Both the position numbers and the translations under genes were made by a program. This document shows positions 32,301 to 40,407 of a DNA stretch of 64,000 bases, in pieces. The stretch spans positions 14,881,425-14,945,424 of the forward strand of contig JARUPZ010000002.1 of assembly GCA_031213475.1 (NCBI GenBank), written 5' to 3'. The notes beneath the pieces were generated by a model. That model was given only the letters and a program-made list of their open reading frames with translations. It searched no databases and was not told the origin of the DNA. This DNA comes from Nereocystis luetkeana. Taxonomy: Eukaryota; Sar; Phaeophyceae; Laminariales; Laminariaceae. Within the stretch, counting starts at the first letter, position 1. Every line of letters begins with the position of its first letter.

Positions 32301-35300
32301 CGCTACATATGTGCGAACTCAACGCTCTCTACGGTACTCTCAATTTCCATGATATTCAATTCAGTACATCAAAATATGTGAGATTTTGAGATATATCTTT
32401 TTCTGCCGTGCGCTCTTGGGAATGAAGAACGGCATGATCTTGGCCTCCGAAACTTATCAGAAGAAAAACATTCACAAGAAACACACTGCCGCCTGCGGCA
32501 TTGTGAATTTCTGACATGGTGACGATTTGCACGACGTAGTGGTCTTGTCGCTGCTTATGGTTTAATCTCCGCATCATTAAAGAAAACCATTAACGAAGAT
32601 TTCAGCATTTCGAGTGCTGAATCCTTGGCATCAACCCCTGCCGTTGCTATACCATTCGTTTTTGGCATTTTTTTCTGTTTCGATATTTCCACATACGATA
32701 TGTTACGGGAGTTCCACAGGTGTTTTTCCCATGCAGGGGATGAATCGCGCCCCAGCTCTCGCGTACACAGCTCTCGCGTGGCTCTCGCTTTAGTGTTGTG
32801 GCGCTACGTAGTCCAGACACGCACCGGTCAACTCCATGCGAGCTTCCTCGTGAACACGACATCGACTTGCGGCATTGACGACCGCCATTGTTGTCGATGT
32901 TGATATGTCGTTGTTGTTATTGTTGGCGTTGCTGTTGTTGTTGTGCGACGCCGAAATGGAAACAGGCGAGGTGGGGGCCGGAGTACGCGAACACTACGCT
33001 CTTTTCCGGGGGGATGGAGTTCTCGGACGGGGGCGCGGTGGTGGAGGACAAGATTCTCAACGCGGTGGTGGAGCAGGGGAGCTTTCTTGCCGCGTTCACA
33101 GGTAATGGCCTGCTGTCTTATGCGTGTCATATATGCATACCAGGTACTTCGTATGCGTAGGTATTGTAGACTAAGAGTTGCAGGAATATCCGGGCGATTG
33201 AAGCTATTGCGCACTGTCGTCGTGGGCAAGATGGAGTAGGCGTGCTACCCCCTCCTCCCCATCCCTGTCTCCCCCCCCCGTCCCTCCCGCCTTCCTCCGC
33301 CCCCCCCCCCCCCCCCCCCCCCCCTTCCCTACTCCTCTCCGCCGCCCCCTCCCTGTCCCCCTTCCAAAGGTGGTTGGCCCCGAGGAATCAGCGTGATACC
33401 GATGCTATTAATAGCATTAACGTCGTAATTGGTGATCAATCCAAAGGCGTCTTCTCGAGCGCGGCCTGTAGCTGACGGGTACCACCCGCGAGGTCGTTTT
33501 CCCCGTGGACCCCATCAAAAGACAAGTAGCTCGCGAAGTGTTGTCTTGCCAAAGCTGCGTCGTGTTGCAACTACTGCGCAACCAACCGCTCCATAGAGAG
33601 CATATTAGCGGCCATTCTGCTGCGTAAAAGTCGCGTTGTGTGCTCGAACGGTGGTGCCGGTTGCCGCCATAGTGCCGGTACAGTATGCGCCAGCCAACAA
33701 GACCGGCACTATATGTAGCGGCAACCGGGACTACTCCGCACACTATTACGGGGGACCATATTAAATAGGACCCACGGTACACACAAAAACCTATATATTT
33801 CGCTATAGTCACCTACAATATTTGGTCCTATTTACTATGGCCCCCCGTAATACCACACTGGTGAATCCCATCCGTGCCAAAACGGTTCCACAGGCACTAT
33901 AGCGGGCAACCGGTACTATAGAGGGGCCACGACTGTACTGAGTTTACTTCGGTGGCCGTCGGGAGAGGAGACTTCCACGGGCATGTTTGGTAGGGCGTAT
34001 ACTCTCGGGTGCCCGGATACAGACCCTGGTTATTTTTAGGGCTCTTCGCGGGTCATGACCCGACCCGCGGGTCGGTTCAGGAAGTTTTTGAAACATCGCG
34101 GGCCAGGTCGGGTCGGGCCAAAAGGTTTCCAAACTCTCACGGGTCAGGAAGTTTTTGAAATCTCACGGGTCGGGTTGGGTCGGGTCGGATCAGGAGGTTT
34201 TCAATTTCTCACGGGTCGGGTCGGGTCACCCTTACCCGACCCGACCCGACCCGAGCTGACCCTCAAGGGTTGACCCGACCCGTGAACTGCCCTGGTTGAT
34301 TGGGTCATACCGTATCACACGTGTGATAAAATAACACACTCCGTCGGAAAAGCGTACTGAATACGCCGAGCGAGGCGTCTAGGGGAAAATGTATCAATGA
34401 GATCAACCCATAAAGTCACCAGTTTTCGCTGTTTTGTGTCCCCCCTTTCACGGATAAAATAAAAAATTGGCTCGGGAATTCATCCCAGCGGGTGTTTGCT
34501 ATCACACGTGTGGTACGGTACTCGGGAATATGGGTACCCGGGCACCTCCAGAGCATATACCATACCAGAAGTAAAGACACCCGTGAAGGTTGTTTTGCGC
34601 ACGCACCATCAAACCCCGCGGTACAGCAACCCCCCCCTTCCCCGCCCTTCGAAAAAGACGCGTGGTCAATGGTCAAACGACTAAGGCAAGCAACAAATGA
34701 GTACGCCCCCGGCTCTCGTGCATCCCTTCATGCGACTAACCCCACAGCTCAGGGCGCTTCGCGCTTGGTGCAAGCAAAGGTCTGCCTGGTCGGTGAACAC
34801 CCGACGTGCTCCGCCCGGGCGTTGTAGTGGTGATGCGAGCGCCTATGGTCATACGACTACGGCCATGCACTATATGAGTTCACCCCCCCCCCCCCCCCCG
34901 CCTCACCCTTCATGCGACTCGCCAGACACCGCACGGCGCTTCGCGCTTGGTGCAAGCAATGTCTGCCTGGTCGGTGAAAACCCGACATGCTCCGTCCCGG
35001 CATTGTAGGGATGCGAGGGTCTATGGTCATCCTACTGTGGCCATGCATGAGATCTAGCGCACATGTCCTATCGAGTACACCCCCCCCCCCGCGCCTCGTG
35101 CGTCACTTTTAATATTTTCCACATTGTTTTCTTCTATACTACAGCTGTGTTTTTAGATGGCCATTTTGCAGCATGCGTCAAGTTTTTGTTAGTGATGATG
35201 GGCTGGGTTTTGTTTGTTCGTTTTATCTGGGCTCTGGTGCTCATGCCTTCGTTCAGGGATTTCCACCACCGCTGGGCATGACTGCTTGTTCGAGCAGAGC

Positions 35301-38300
35301 TACCCCGTCGTGCTTAACGGGACGCTGGGGAGGCTTATGGCTGCGGCCGGCGTCAGGTGAGAGCCGTTCGGCCGTTCTCCCGCGCCGGTCCGTTACTCCG
35401 GGCTCACAATTGTTTTGTTTTGCCACATCGGTTGTCCGCCATACATACTCTGCATAGCTTGTGTATGTGTGAGGTATTGTGAGAGTGTGGCCGCGTCGAC
35501 GCGTTACAGTGCTATTTTCTTGAGCTGGATCTCGTTGTGGGGCAAGAGCAAGGTGGTGGTGTCCAAGTTAATTTTGTTGTTGTGCCGTGTAGATTGTTTT
35601 CCCCCCTCTTGCACTTCCGTCGACCCGCCGTCTATGCGGCGCGCCAGACCCTTTAGATGTCTACATAGCGCATTTTCCCCGCGTTGCCAACACAAAACGA
35701 AAGGTACGATTTCAACGAACGGAGTGACGTTTTTATTTTTTCCGAATCTCCACCGCCGTCTGGTGAAGAGGAACGGGAGATGACCGTGAAATTTACACCT
35801 GGAAGAAAGTGCAGCCGTCCGCCTCTGTGGAGACGAACTACTCGTAGTTTGAGTGCGATCATTCACTTGTTCATAGCAACCGAGGGTAGATGACAAGGAG
35901 CATAAAAACGAATGCTCCTGACCCAGACAGCCCACGGTTTCTCACAACGGCACACGAGCAATAACAGACAAGAGCTCGTTCACGGCGGCGCTGGCCGCTA
36001 GACGAACCCAACCCAGCCGAACCCAACCCAGCCCAGCCCAGCCCACGCCAAGCCAGTCCAGGCCAAGGCAATGACGTGTTCCCGCCTACTATGATAGCAC
36101 AAAGTGGCATGAAACGGATGTGTCACGTCGTTCTCGCACGGCACACGTCCCCCCGGGTTTCTTTTTGCCGTGCGGTAGGTTTGAGGCGATCAACGTCGCC
36201 ATGGGAAACACGCGCCCTTCTCCGTACAGCTTATGCGTGGATGCACACGCCGGGTGGGAGGCGGACATAATCACGTGGGATATGGTGAGAGAGAGAGGGA
36301 GGGAGAGTTTCCCTTTTCTTTTTTCCATGTTTTACTCGGCGACCCTTTTACGCGGTAGAACGTCGCGGGGGCGGGAAGAAGCGTTGGCCGGCTCCCAGCC
36401 GGCCACTTTTTCTGTTCGATGGTGGTCGACACCTATAAATCACGCGGGCAGGCCTTTTTCACTGCTGTGGCTGTAACCCCTTTAGGACTGCACTCCCTTT
36501 GTGTGTACAAAACACTTGGGGATTAGAGTCGAATTGAAGTACCTGTACAGTGCAGTACTAAAAAGGTTGAGGCAAAAGCCTTTTTTCACTGACGACAAGG
36601 GAGGCGAAAGACGCCTTCCCGCAAGCTCGTCGTGGCACGAAACACTTGTGCCACACGCAGGTGCCTTGGATGGATGCCCTGCTGCCGTTTGTTGATCCTG
36701 CGTGATCGGGGCCTCAAGCTTGCTAGTAGCTTTGCTACGTATCACGGCACGGCGTGGGCCGCTCGGCGATGACAGCTTATCTGGCACACACCTACGGGGG
36801 ACCCGGCGGCACCGGCGGGGTTACCTGCGGGCACGTCGACGGGGGTCCCCGGGGCACCCGCCGAGGCACGTGCGGGCTTGTTGCCCGTGCACGGTGTATC
36901 GCACTCCGCTTTCGCCTGAGTTTGTTGCTCTTGCTCCACTCACCCTGCACCCCCACACATACATCGTAAGCTACGTAGATTATGGTCATAAGCCAATTTG
37001 AGATCGACAACATCAACAAACCACGACTATATACAGAGAGAGAGCGAGACGCACACACCTCTGCTAACTTCGAGCCTGTTCGCGTTTTGTTTGCCGTCTT
37101 CCCAGGGCATGATGGTCGCCGACCGCGCGTGCGGTCCAGCGGCTAGGTCGATCGAGCTCTTCGTCCGGTCTGCCTCCGTCCTGCCCAGACACCCCGCTGT
37201 GCTCGTCATGGACGCGACACCGGACCAAGACGTCTGCACGAATGGGCATCTAGCTTGGGTCAAGAAGCGAAACAAGGCGTAAGTTCAGCGAAAAAAAACA
37301 ATTCAAGCGGGACAGGGCAGGGGGGGGGGAGCCGACCACCCCAACCTTTTCGTTCTACTACATAACAATGGACATAATCTACAATATTCGTTTTAAGTAG
37401 TTTGTACACCAAGACGTGCGTTAATGTGCAATGGGGGCGTCGCTGCCTTGAATCGTGCCGGGACAGAAACCAAAGATAGTTTTTTTTCAAGACTTTGATG
37501 ATTTGTTTCCCACAATAGAATGAACTGAGCCAGCCGTGCCGGTCGGCGCGGCGGGCTCTTCCGCCGTCCTTTTCTCGCATCTTGGTACTTGCTGGCATGC
37601 TCACAAGGTGTCGAGCCGGCCGCTTTCGTAGACCACTCTTCCACTATTTCGTGTTTGCAACCTCCCCCCCGACACCGTCCTCCATATGGAAGAAATTTCG
37701 CTTCACAAACGGTTCATACTCTTTTTTTCGGTGGTCAGCACGGCTGGCGGTCGCATTACATCGTTTGTGTGAGGTGGAGAACCTCAACTCTGCACAAGGG
37801 GAAGGACCGCATCACGTAGTATGTGTATGGTAAGGCACCAACGGAGCAGTTATATAGTATACCCACAGCCATCTCTAGAAAATGGCGAAACCGGAAATAG
37901 AATCAAGTAGTTCGACATTGTCATCCCTATGCAAGAAAGTCCGCCTCACGAACGGTTTTTAGTAGGATGTAGCTCACTTTTCATGCGACACGCCGAACAC
38001 TTCACGGCGTTTCGCGCTTGGTGCTTGAACGTCTGTCTGGGTTGGTAAAAAACCCGACGTCCTCGGTCCCGGCATTGTATATAGGGATGCGAGGGTCTAC
38101 GTACGGTCACACGACTACGCCCATGCATGACAACAATTATCCCCCCGACTCCCCCCCCCCCTCTGTCCTCCCTTGTCTCGTAACCTTTTTGCAACGACTA
38201 ATCGAATGACAGGTTCATGGGCTGCGACGAGGAGAGGAATCTGATGAACGTCTATCGAGGCTTCGGCCTACACCAGATCGCTCCGAGCACTGTGGTTCCG

Positions 38301-40407
38301 ACCGTCACTTGCGGGGACGAGCGGTTCACCCGCGACACTCTCTTCAACTCCACGGCGAAGGACTATCCGCATCCCATGAGGTAAGAGAGGGCCTTTTCGG
38401 TTTTGGTTTTGTGATTCAAAACCGCCGTAAAGCCGGCAAATAATGCAAACGGTAAAAAAAATCGATAATCGATCAATCAAACGGTCCATCGATCTTGCGT
38501 GCACATGATGAGCTCCCTCTCAAGAACCCTCCCTGACCGACACAGCGAGAGCGTTGTGCTGGTGGGATCGTGGGGTGTGATGTGGCCGAGTTCTCGCGTC
38601 GCGCCTGCTGGGTTGGCGGTAGCTCTGTATGTCGTCGGCAACCAACAAAAATTAAGTAATTCGCACTAACTTGAGTAATTTATTGATTAATTTCCCCCCA
38701 CAGACCCAAATTATATATACGAAGTATACGTACAAGAGCTTCGCATGGGTAGGGTTGGACGATATTAGGCGGTAGCCCACGCTTGCGCGGTGAAAAAAAT
38801 GATTAATATAATCCGCCCACAGACCCAAATTATATATACGAAGTATACGTACAAGAGCTTCGCGTGGGTAGGGTAGGACGATATTAGGCGGTACCCCACG
38901 CTTGCGCGGTGAAAAAATGTTCGGTCAAGTGTTTTTTTTTTTTTTCCCGTCGAAGGGTTTCCGTTTCGCGGCTGGCGCACGTACGTGACATGCGCGTGCG
39001 AGAGTCAATTTTTCGCAGCAGGGCGGGAGGTGCAAGCCTGCCTGCCTGCCTGCCCGCCCCTGCTGTCGAAGAAGACCAGACGTCGCATTTTTCCTCCCTC
39101 TGGGCCGATTTCTGACGGGTATGATCTCGGTCCGGTCCCCTAACTCTTGTGATGCTGCCAAATATACAAAATGTGTCAAAACTCTAATTCCAAGTATAGG
39201 TTGTTGTGCCCAAAGTGTCGGTTGGTGAGGTTGGATCGGGGTTAGTTAAACGACTGTTCCATCCCCGGATCGCGCGTGTGTGCGTGTGCGCGGTGCGGTG
39301 TGGTGCGGTGCGATGTGCGCGATGTACAGGTGGCACCCGGGGCCCTCCGGGCACCTACTCCTGGCGGACATGCTGTTCATGCACTACTCCGAGGTGTTCC
39401 TCAGCGCGATCGGCCGCCTGGAGGGCACGACGCCAGGCGTCACCGGTGCAGAGCTCCGGCAAAAGTCCACCGCCTCGAAAACCGATCTCAGGACGTCTCT
39501 CGGTGGGTTGATGGGAGTGGGTGGTGCGACTGAAGGAGTAGCCGCCACTGAAGGGCGTGACGGTGAGAGTGACGGGGATGGTGGTGCTGGTGGTAGTAAT
39601 GGTGGTGATTACATGGGCGGGGGGCGTGGGAGTATCTTGCCCCCGCCGGCGTGGTGCGCGGGTTCGAGCTTCTGCGAAGCTTCCGGAAACTATAGGTGCG
39701 CCAACACGTACTTCCCTCTGGCCGGAAAAGAAGGGTCGAGGCTCTTGGAAATGGTGTCTGAGCGAACGCCGCCCGTTTTGAACCTCAACCGCAAGATGTA
39801 CATGGTGGCGCCGACGGAGGGCCACTGGGCGGTCACCCTGAACGAGAACGCCCCGAACCTCCTGGCCTACCTGGAGCTGACGCCGCCGCAGGGCATGCAC
39901 CACCCCATCGATATGAAGTGGGTGCTCGTCGGAGACGCAAAGTCGGGGCCCATCGAGTTTGAGTTCGAGACGCTCGGCGTCCCTCCGGGAAGACGCATGG
40001 AGGGTGTGGAAGAGGAGGGGGAGGAGAAGGAGAAGGGGGGAGGTGAGCAACAAGAGGAGGAAGGATACGGCGGCATAATCATCAACACCGACAATAATAA
40101 CACCGGCAGCGGCGACAGGGTAGCGGAAGAGAAGAAGAAAGCTGCGCTTCTTCGAGACTTCCGGAGGGTGGTGGTGTGCAGTCCGGACTTCATCGATCGT
40201 GTCACGCTGACGGACGCGGAGGGGGTTAGGTATAACATCGACGGGGTGGAAGCACCAGTGGTGCATCTGGATCACTTCGGCATGAAGACGGACGCGTGCG
40301 TTGCACTGGACTCGGAGATCGGAGCTGGTCGGCACACGCTCACGGTGGAGCCGCTCAAAAGTGGAAAGCCGTATTTGGCGATTTCTCACGTTGTGTATCC
40401 GGCCTGA
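25821..40407 (+). CDS. SGNH-hydrolase-like protein, copy 2 (seven exons)
   Basis: Exons joined by hand: 25821-26387, 32966-33101, 35257-35356, 36179-36284, 37106-37278, 38213-38380, 39330-40407. The total is 2328 nt (775 residues plus stop) with GT-AG introns and phases 0,1,2,0,2,2, identical to copy 1. Seen: a strongly hydrophobic N-terminus (residues 4-26); a long Gly/Glu/Gln/Ser-rich stalk; block I GISTTAGHDC; MGNTRPSPYS; ADIITWDM; RWHPGPSGH; and the same C-terminal domain ending YLAISHVVYPA. A Glu/Gly-rich insert in the last exon makes it longer than copy 1. The same orientation and exon structure show a tandem duplication. Intron lengths and inserted elements differ, so the repeats mostly arrived or turned over after duplication. 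Role inferred: an anchored SGNH esterase/acyl-hydrolase-like enzyme with unknown substrate. Confidence 0.85.
26982..27499. mobile_element. possible TIR element 'GGACAGATCATC', copy 3 (expanded)
   Basis: TTCGGACAGATAGATCATGA at the left and GAGCTGTCCGACGTC at the right; the interior is mostly unrelated, so the pairing may be coincidental. Confidence 0.3.
27928..28269 (+). mobile_element. SINE family A, full copy
   Basis: It starts with a tRNA-like head GTCGCCCCGGTGGTTCAAGT (A-box-like) and GGTTCGAGCCCC (B box). A central body containing GATAAAAATGAAGGCACGTA follows, and it ends in poly(A). It has the length and order expected of a tRNA-derived SINE transcribed by RNA polymerase III. Confidence 0.8.
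28494..28712. mobile_element. foldback element with ATCGGCACGGACACTGGTTG arms
   Basis: The arms CATCTCTGTGGCGTAGTTCT...GAATCGGCACGGACACTGGT and their complement lie back to back. A single arm occurs at 2546-2668 with the GTCGACGGGTAGAAAGAACG block, and a decayed reverse arm at 27757-27848. Confidence 0.6.
29330..29425 (-). mobile_element. possible third tRNA-derived SINE head
   Basis: The reverse complement begins GGTAGCTCAGTAGCATTGGT (a good A-box match) and has a weak B-box-like GGGTCAGAATCTCA about 55 nt on. Flanking AGCCCAGGGTAGT blocks near 29155 and 29457 form a direct repeat. Confidence 0.3.
30400..30660 (-). mobile_element. LTR-like arm, reverse orientation (locus 1 left)
   Basis: Reverse complement of 31333-31591 with scattered mismatches. 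Shared blocks include GGTCTGCYTATTAAG, TCGTTGGTACTCACGTTG, GACGGAGACTGAGACCACG and ATTACCGGGCTTTCAACC. Confidence 0.65.
31110..31332 (+). mobile_element. retroelement 3' coding end and pre-LTR block (locus 1)
   Basis: It encodes GVGVSFEEPHLRLRF and a stop at 31263, related to the polyprotein end at 48350. About 70 bp including CTGCATATACGGCTCATCAG and GAGTGGGCTAG follow, directly before the LTR-like arm. Confidence 0.55.
31333..31591 (+). mobile_element. LTR-like arm, forward (locus 1 right)
   Basis: It begins TGTTATGATACTGC after the pre-LTR block and ends near GGTACAAAGTGTCC, 259 bp. It is homologous to the reverse arm at 30400-30660 and to the pair near 48.4 and 48.9 kb. Confidence 0.6.
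31625..32075. mobile_element. inverted-repeat (foldback) element enclosing a MITE
   Basis: The left arm 31625-31735 and right arm 31963-32075 are imperfect reverse complements over about 110 bp (for example GCAGTTGCGAGAAGTTCGGA against TCCGAACTTCTCGCCACTGC). MITE copy 6 occupies the middle. Confidence 0.6.
31739..31853. mobile_element. hairpin MITE 'TTACGGGGG', copy 6
   Basis: About 115 bp; right terminus slightly changed (CCCCCGTATTA). It is nested inside a larger inverted repeat (31625-32075). Confidence 0.78.
32966..33101 (+). CDS. SGNH copy 2, exon 2
   Basis: This exon encodes ARWGPEYANTTLFSGGMEFS, then DGGAVVEDKILNAVVEQGSFLAAFT. The acceptor AACAG and donor GTAATG flank it, and it ends in phase 1 like copy 1. 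Confidence 0.86.
33746..33850. mobile_element. hairpin MITE 'TTACGGGGG', copy 7
   Basis: 105 bp; termini TTACGGGGGACCATATTAAA and GGCCCCCCGTAA, flanked by TA, in intron 2 of SGNH copy 2. Confidence 0.8.
34050..34300. repeat. GGGTC-rich degenerate repeat with inverted arm
   Basis: Words GGGTCGGGTCGGGTC and AGGAGTTTTTGAAATCTCAC-like spacers repeat at about 40 bp. The end (34215-34275) switches to the complement (CCCGACCCGACCCGACC), allowing a hairpin. Confidence 0.7.
34650..34866 (+). repeat. dispersed repeat C, copy 1
   Basis: Words GACGCGTGGTCAATGGTCAAA, ATGAGTACGCCCCC, GCGCTTCGCGCTTGGTGCAA and TATGGTCATACGACTACGGC. Other copies: 34867-35060, 37965-38140, 49560-49745 (reverse) and 9291-9440. 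Confidence 0.65.
34867..35060 (+). repeat. dispersed repeat C, copy 2
   Basis: In tandem with copy 1; it starts with a C run (34885-34901) and contains GGTCGGTGAAAACCCGACAT. Confidence 0.65.
35257..35356 (+). CDS. SGNH copy 2, exon 3 (block I)
   Basis: With the preceding G it reads GISTTAGHDCLFEQSYPVVL and ends GRLMAAAGV plus a split Arg codon. The acceptor is TTCAG and the donor GTGAGA. Confidence 0.88.
35999..36068. repeat. AACCCAGCC-type imperfect tandem repeat
   Basis: GAACCCAACCCAGCC and CCAGCCCAGCCCA units, about 70 bp, in intron 3 of SGNH copy 2. Confidence 0.6.
36179..36284 (+). CDS. SGNH copy 2, exon 4
   Basis: This exon encodes FEAINVAMGNTRPSPYSLCV, then DAHAGWEADIITWDM. The acceptor is GGTAG and the donor GTGAGA; it is 106 nt like copy 1. 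Confidence 0.88.
36474..36569. mobile_element. hairpin MITE 'AGGACTGCAGT', copy 3
   Basis: It begins TAACCCCTTTAGGACTGCAC and ends GTGCAGTACTAAAAAGGTT. Its centre (GAAGTACCTGTACAGTGCAG) resembles copy 2. Confidence 0.55.
37106..37278 (+). CDS. SGNH copy 2, exon 5
   Basis: This exon encodes GMMVADRACGPAARSIELFV, then RSASVLPRHPAVLVMDATPDQD and a Lys/Arg-rich end. The acceptor is CCCAG and the donor GTAAGT; it is 173 nt. Confidence 0.87.
37720..37900 (+). pseudogene. dispersed coding-like repeat, copy 1
   Basis: It reads RLAVALHRLCEVENLNSAQG, then EGPHHVVCVW and, after a frame change, GKAP...ISRKWRNRK. It matches the minus-strand copy at 50445-50625. It lies in intron 5 of SGNH copy 2. Confidence 0.4.
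37965..38140 (+). repeat. dispersed repeat C, copy 3
   Basis: Contains ACGGCGTTTCGCGCTTGGTG, GTCCCGGCATTGTA and CACACGACTACGCCCATGCA, just before exon 6 of SGNH copy 2. Confidence 0.6.
38213..38380 (+). CDS. SGNH copy 2, exon 6
   Basis: This exon encodes FMGCDEERNLMNVYRGFGLH, then QIAPSTVVPTVTCGDERF and the YPHPMR end. The acceptor is GACAG and the donor GTAAGA. Confidence 0.87.
38697..38919. repeat. 118-bp tandem duplication
   Basis: CCCACAGACCCAAATTATAT through CCCACGCTTGCGCGGTGAAA occurs twice in a row, nearly identical, in intron 6 of SGNH copy 2. Confidence 0.85.
39330..40407 (+). CDS. SGNH copy 2, exon 7 (catalytic His block and C-terminal domain)
   Basis: It begins WHPGPSGHLLLADMLFMHY. 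A Gly/Asp-rich linker and the conserved C-terminal domain (WCAGSSFCEASGNYRCANTY, GHWAVTLNE, MHHPIDMKWVLVGDAKSGPI) follow. A Glu/Gly-rich insert lies near 39995-40140, then DFRRVVVCSPDFIDRV to the stop. In copy 1 the insert position holds a shorter Ala/Gly linker. Confidence 0.88.

Larger units (their letters stand above)
26388..32965 (+). other. intron 1 of SGNH copy 2 (6.6 kb)
   Basis: It holds a SINE-A, foldback elements, the inverted LTR-like pair and a MITE. 29500-30390 and 32080-32900 have no feature I can name. Confidence 0.5.
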
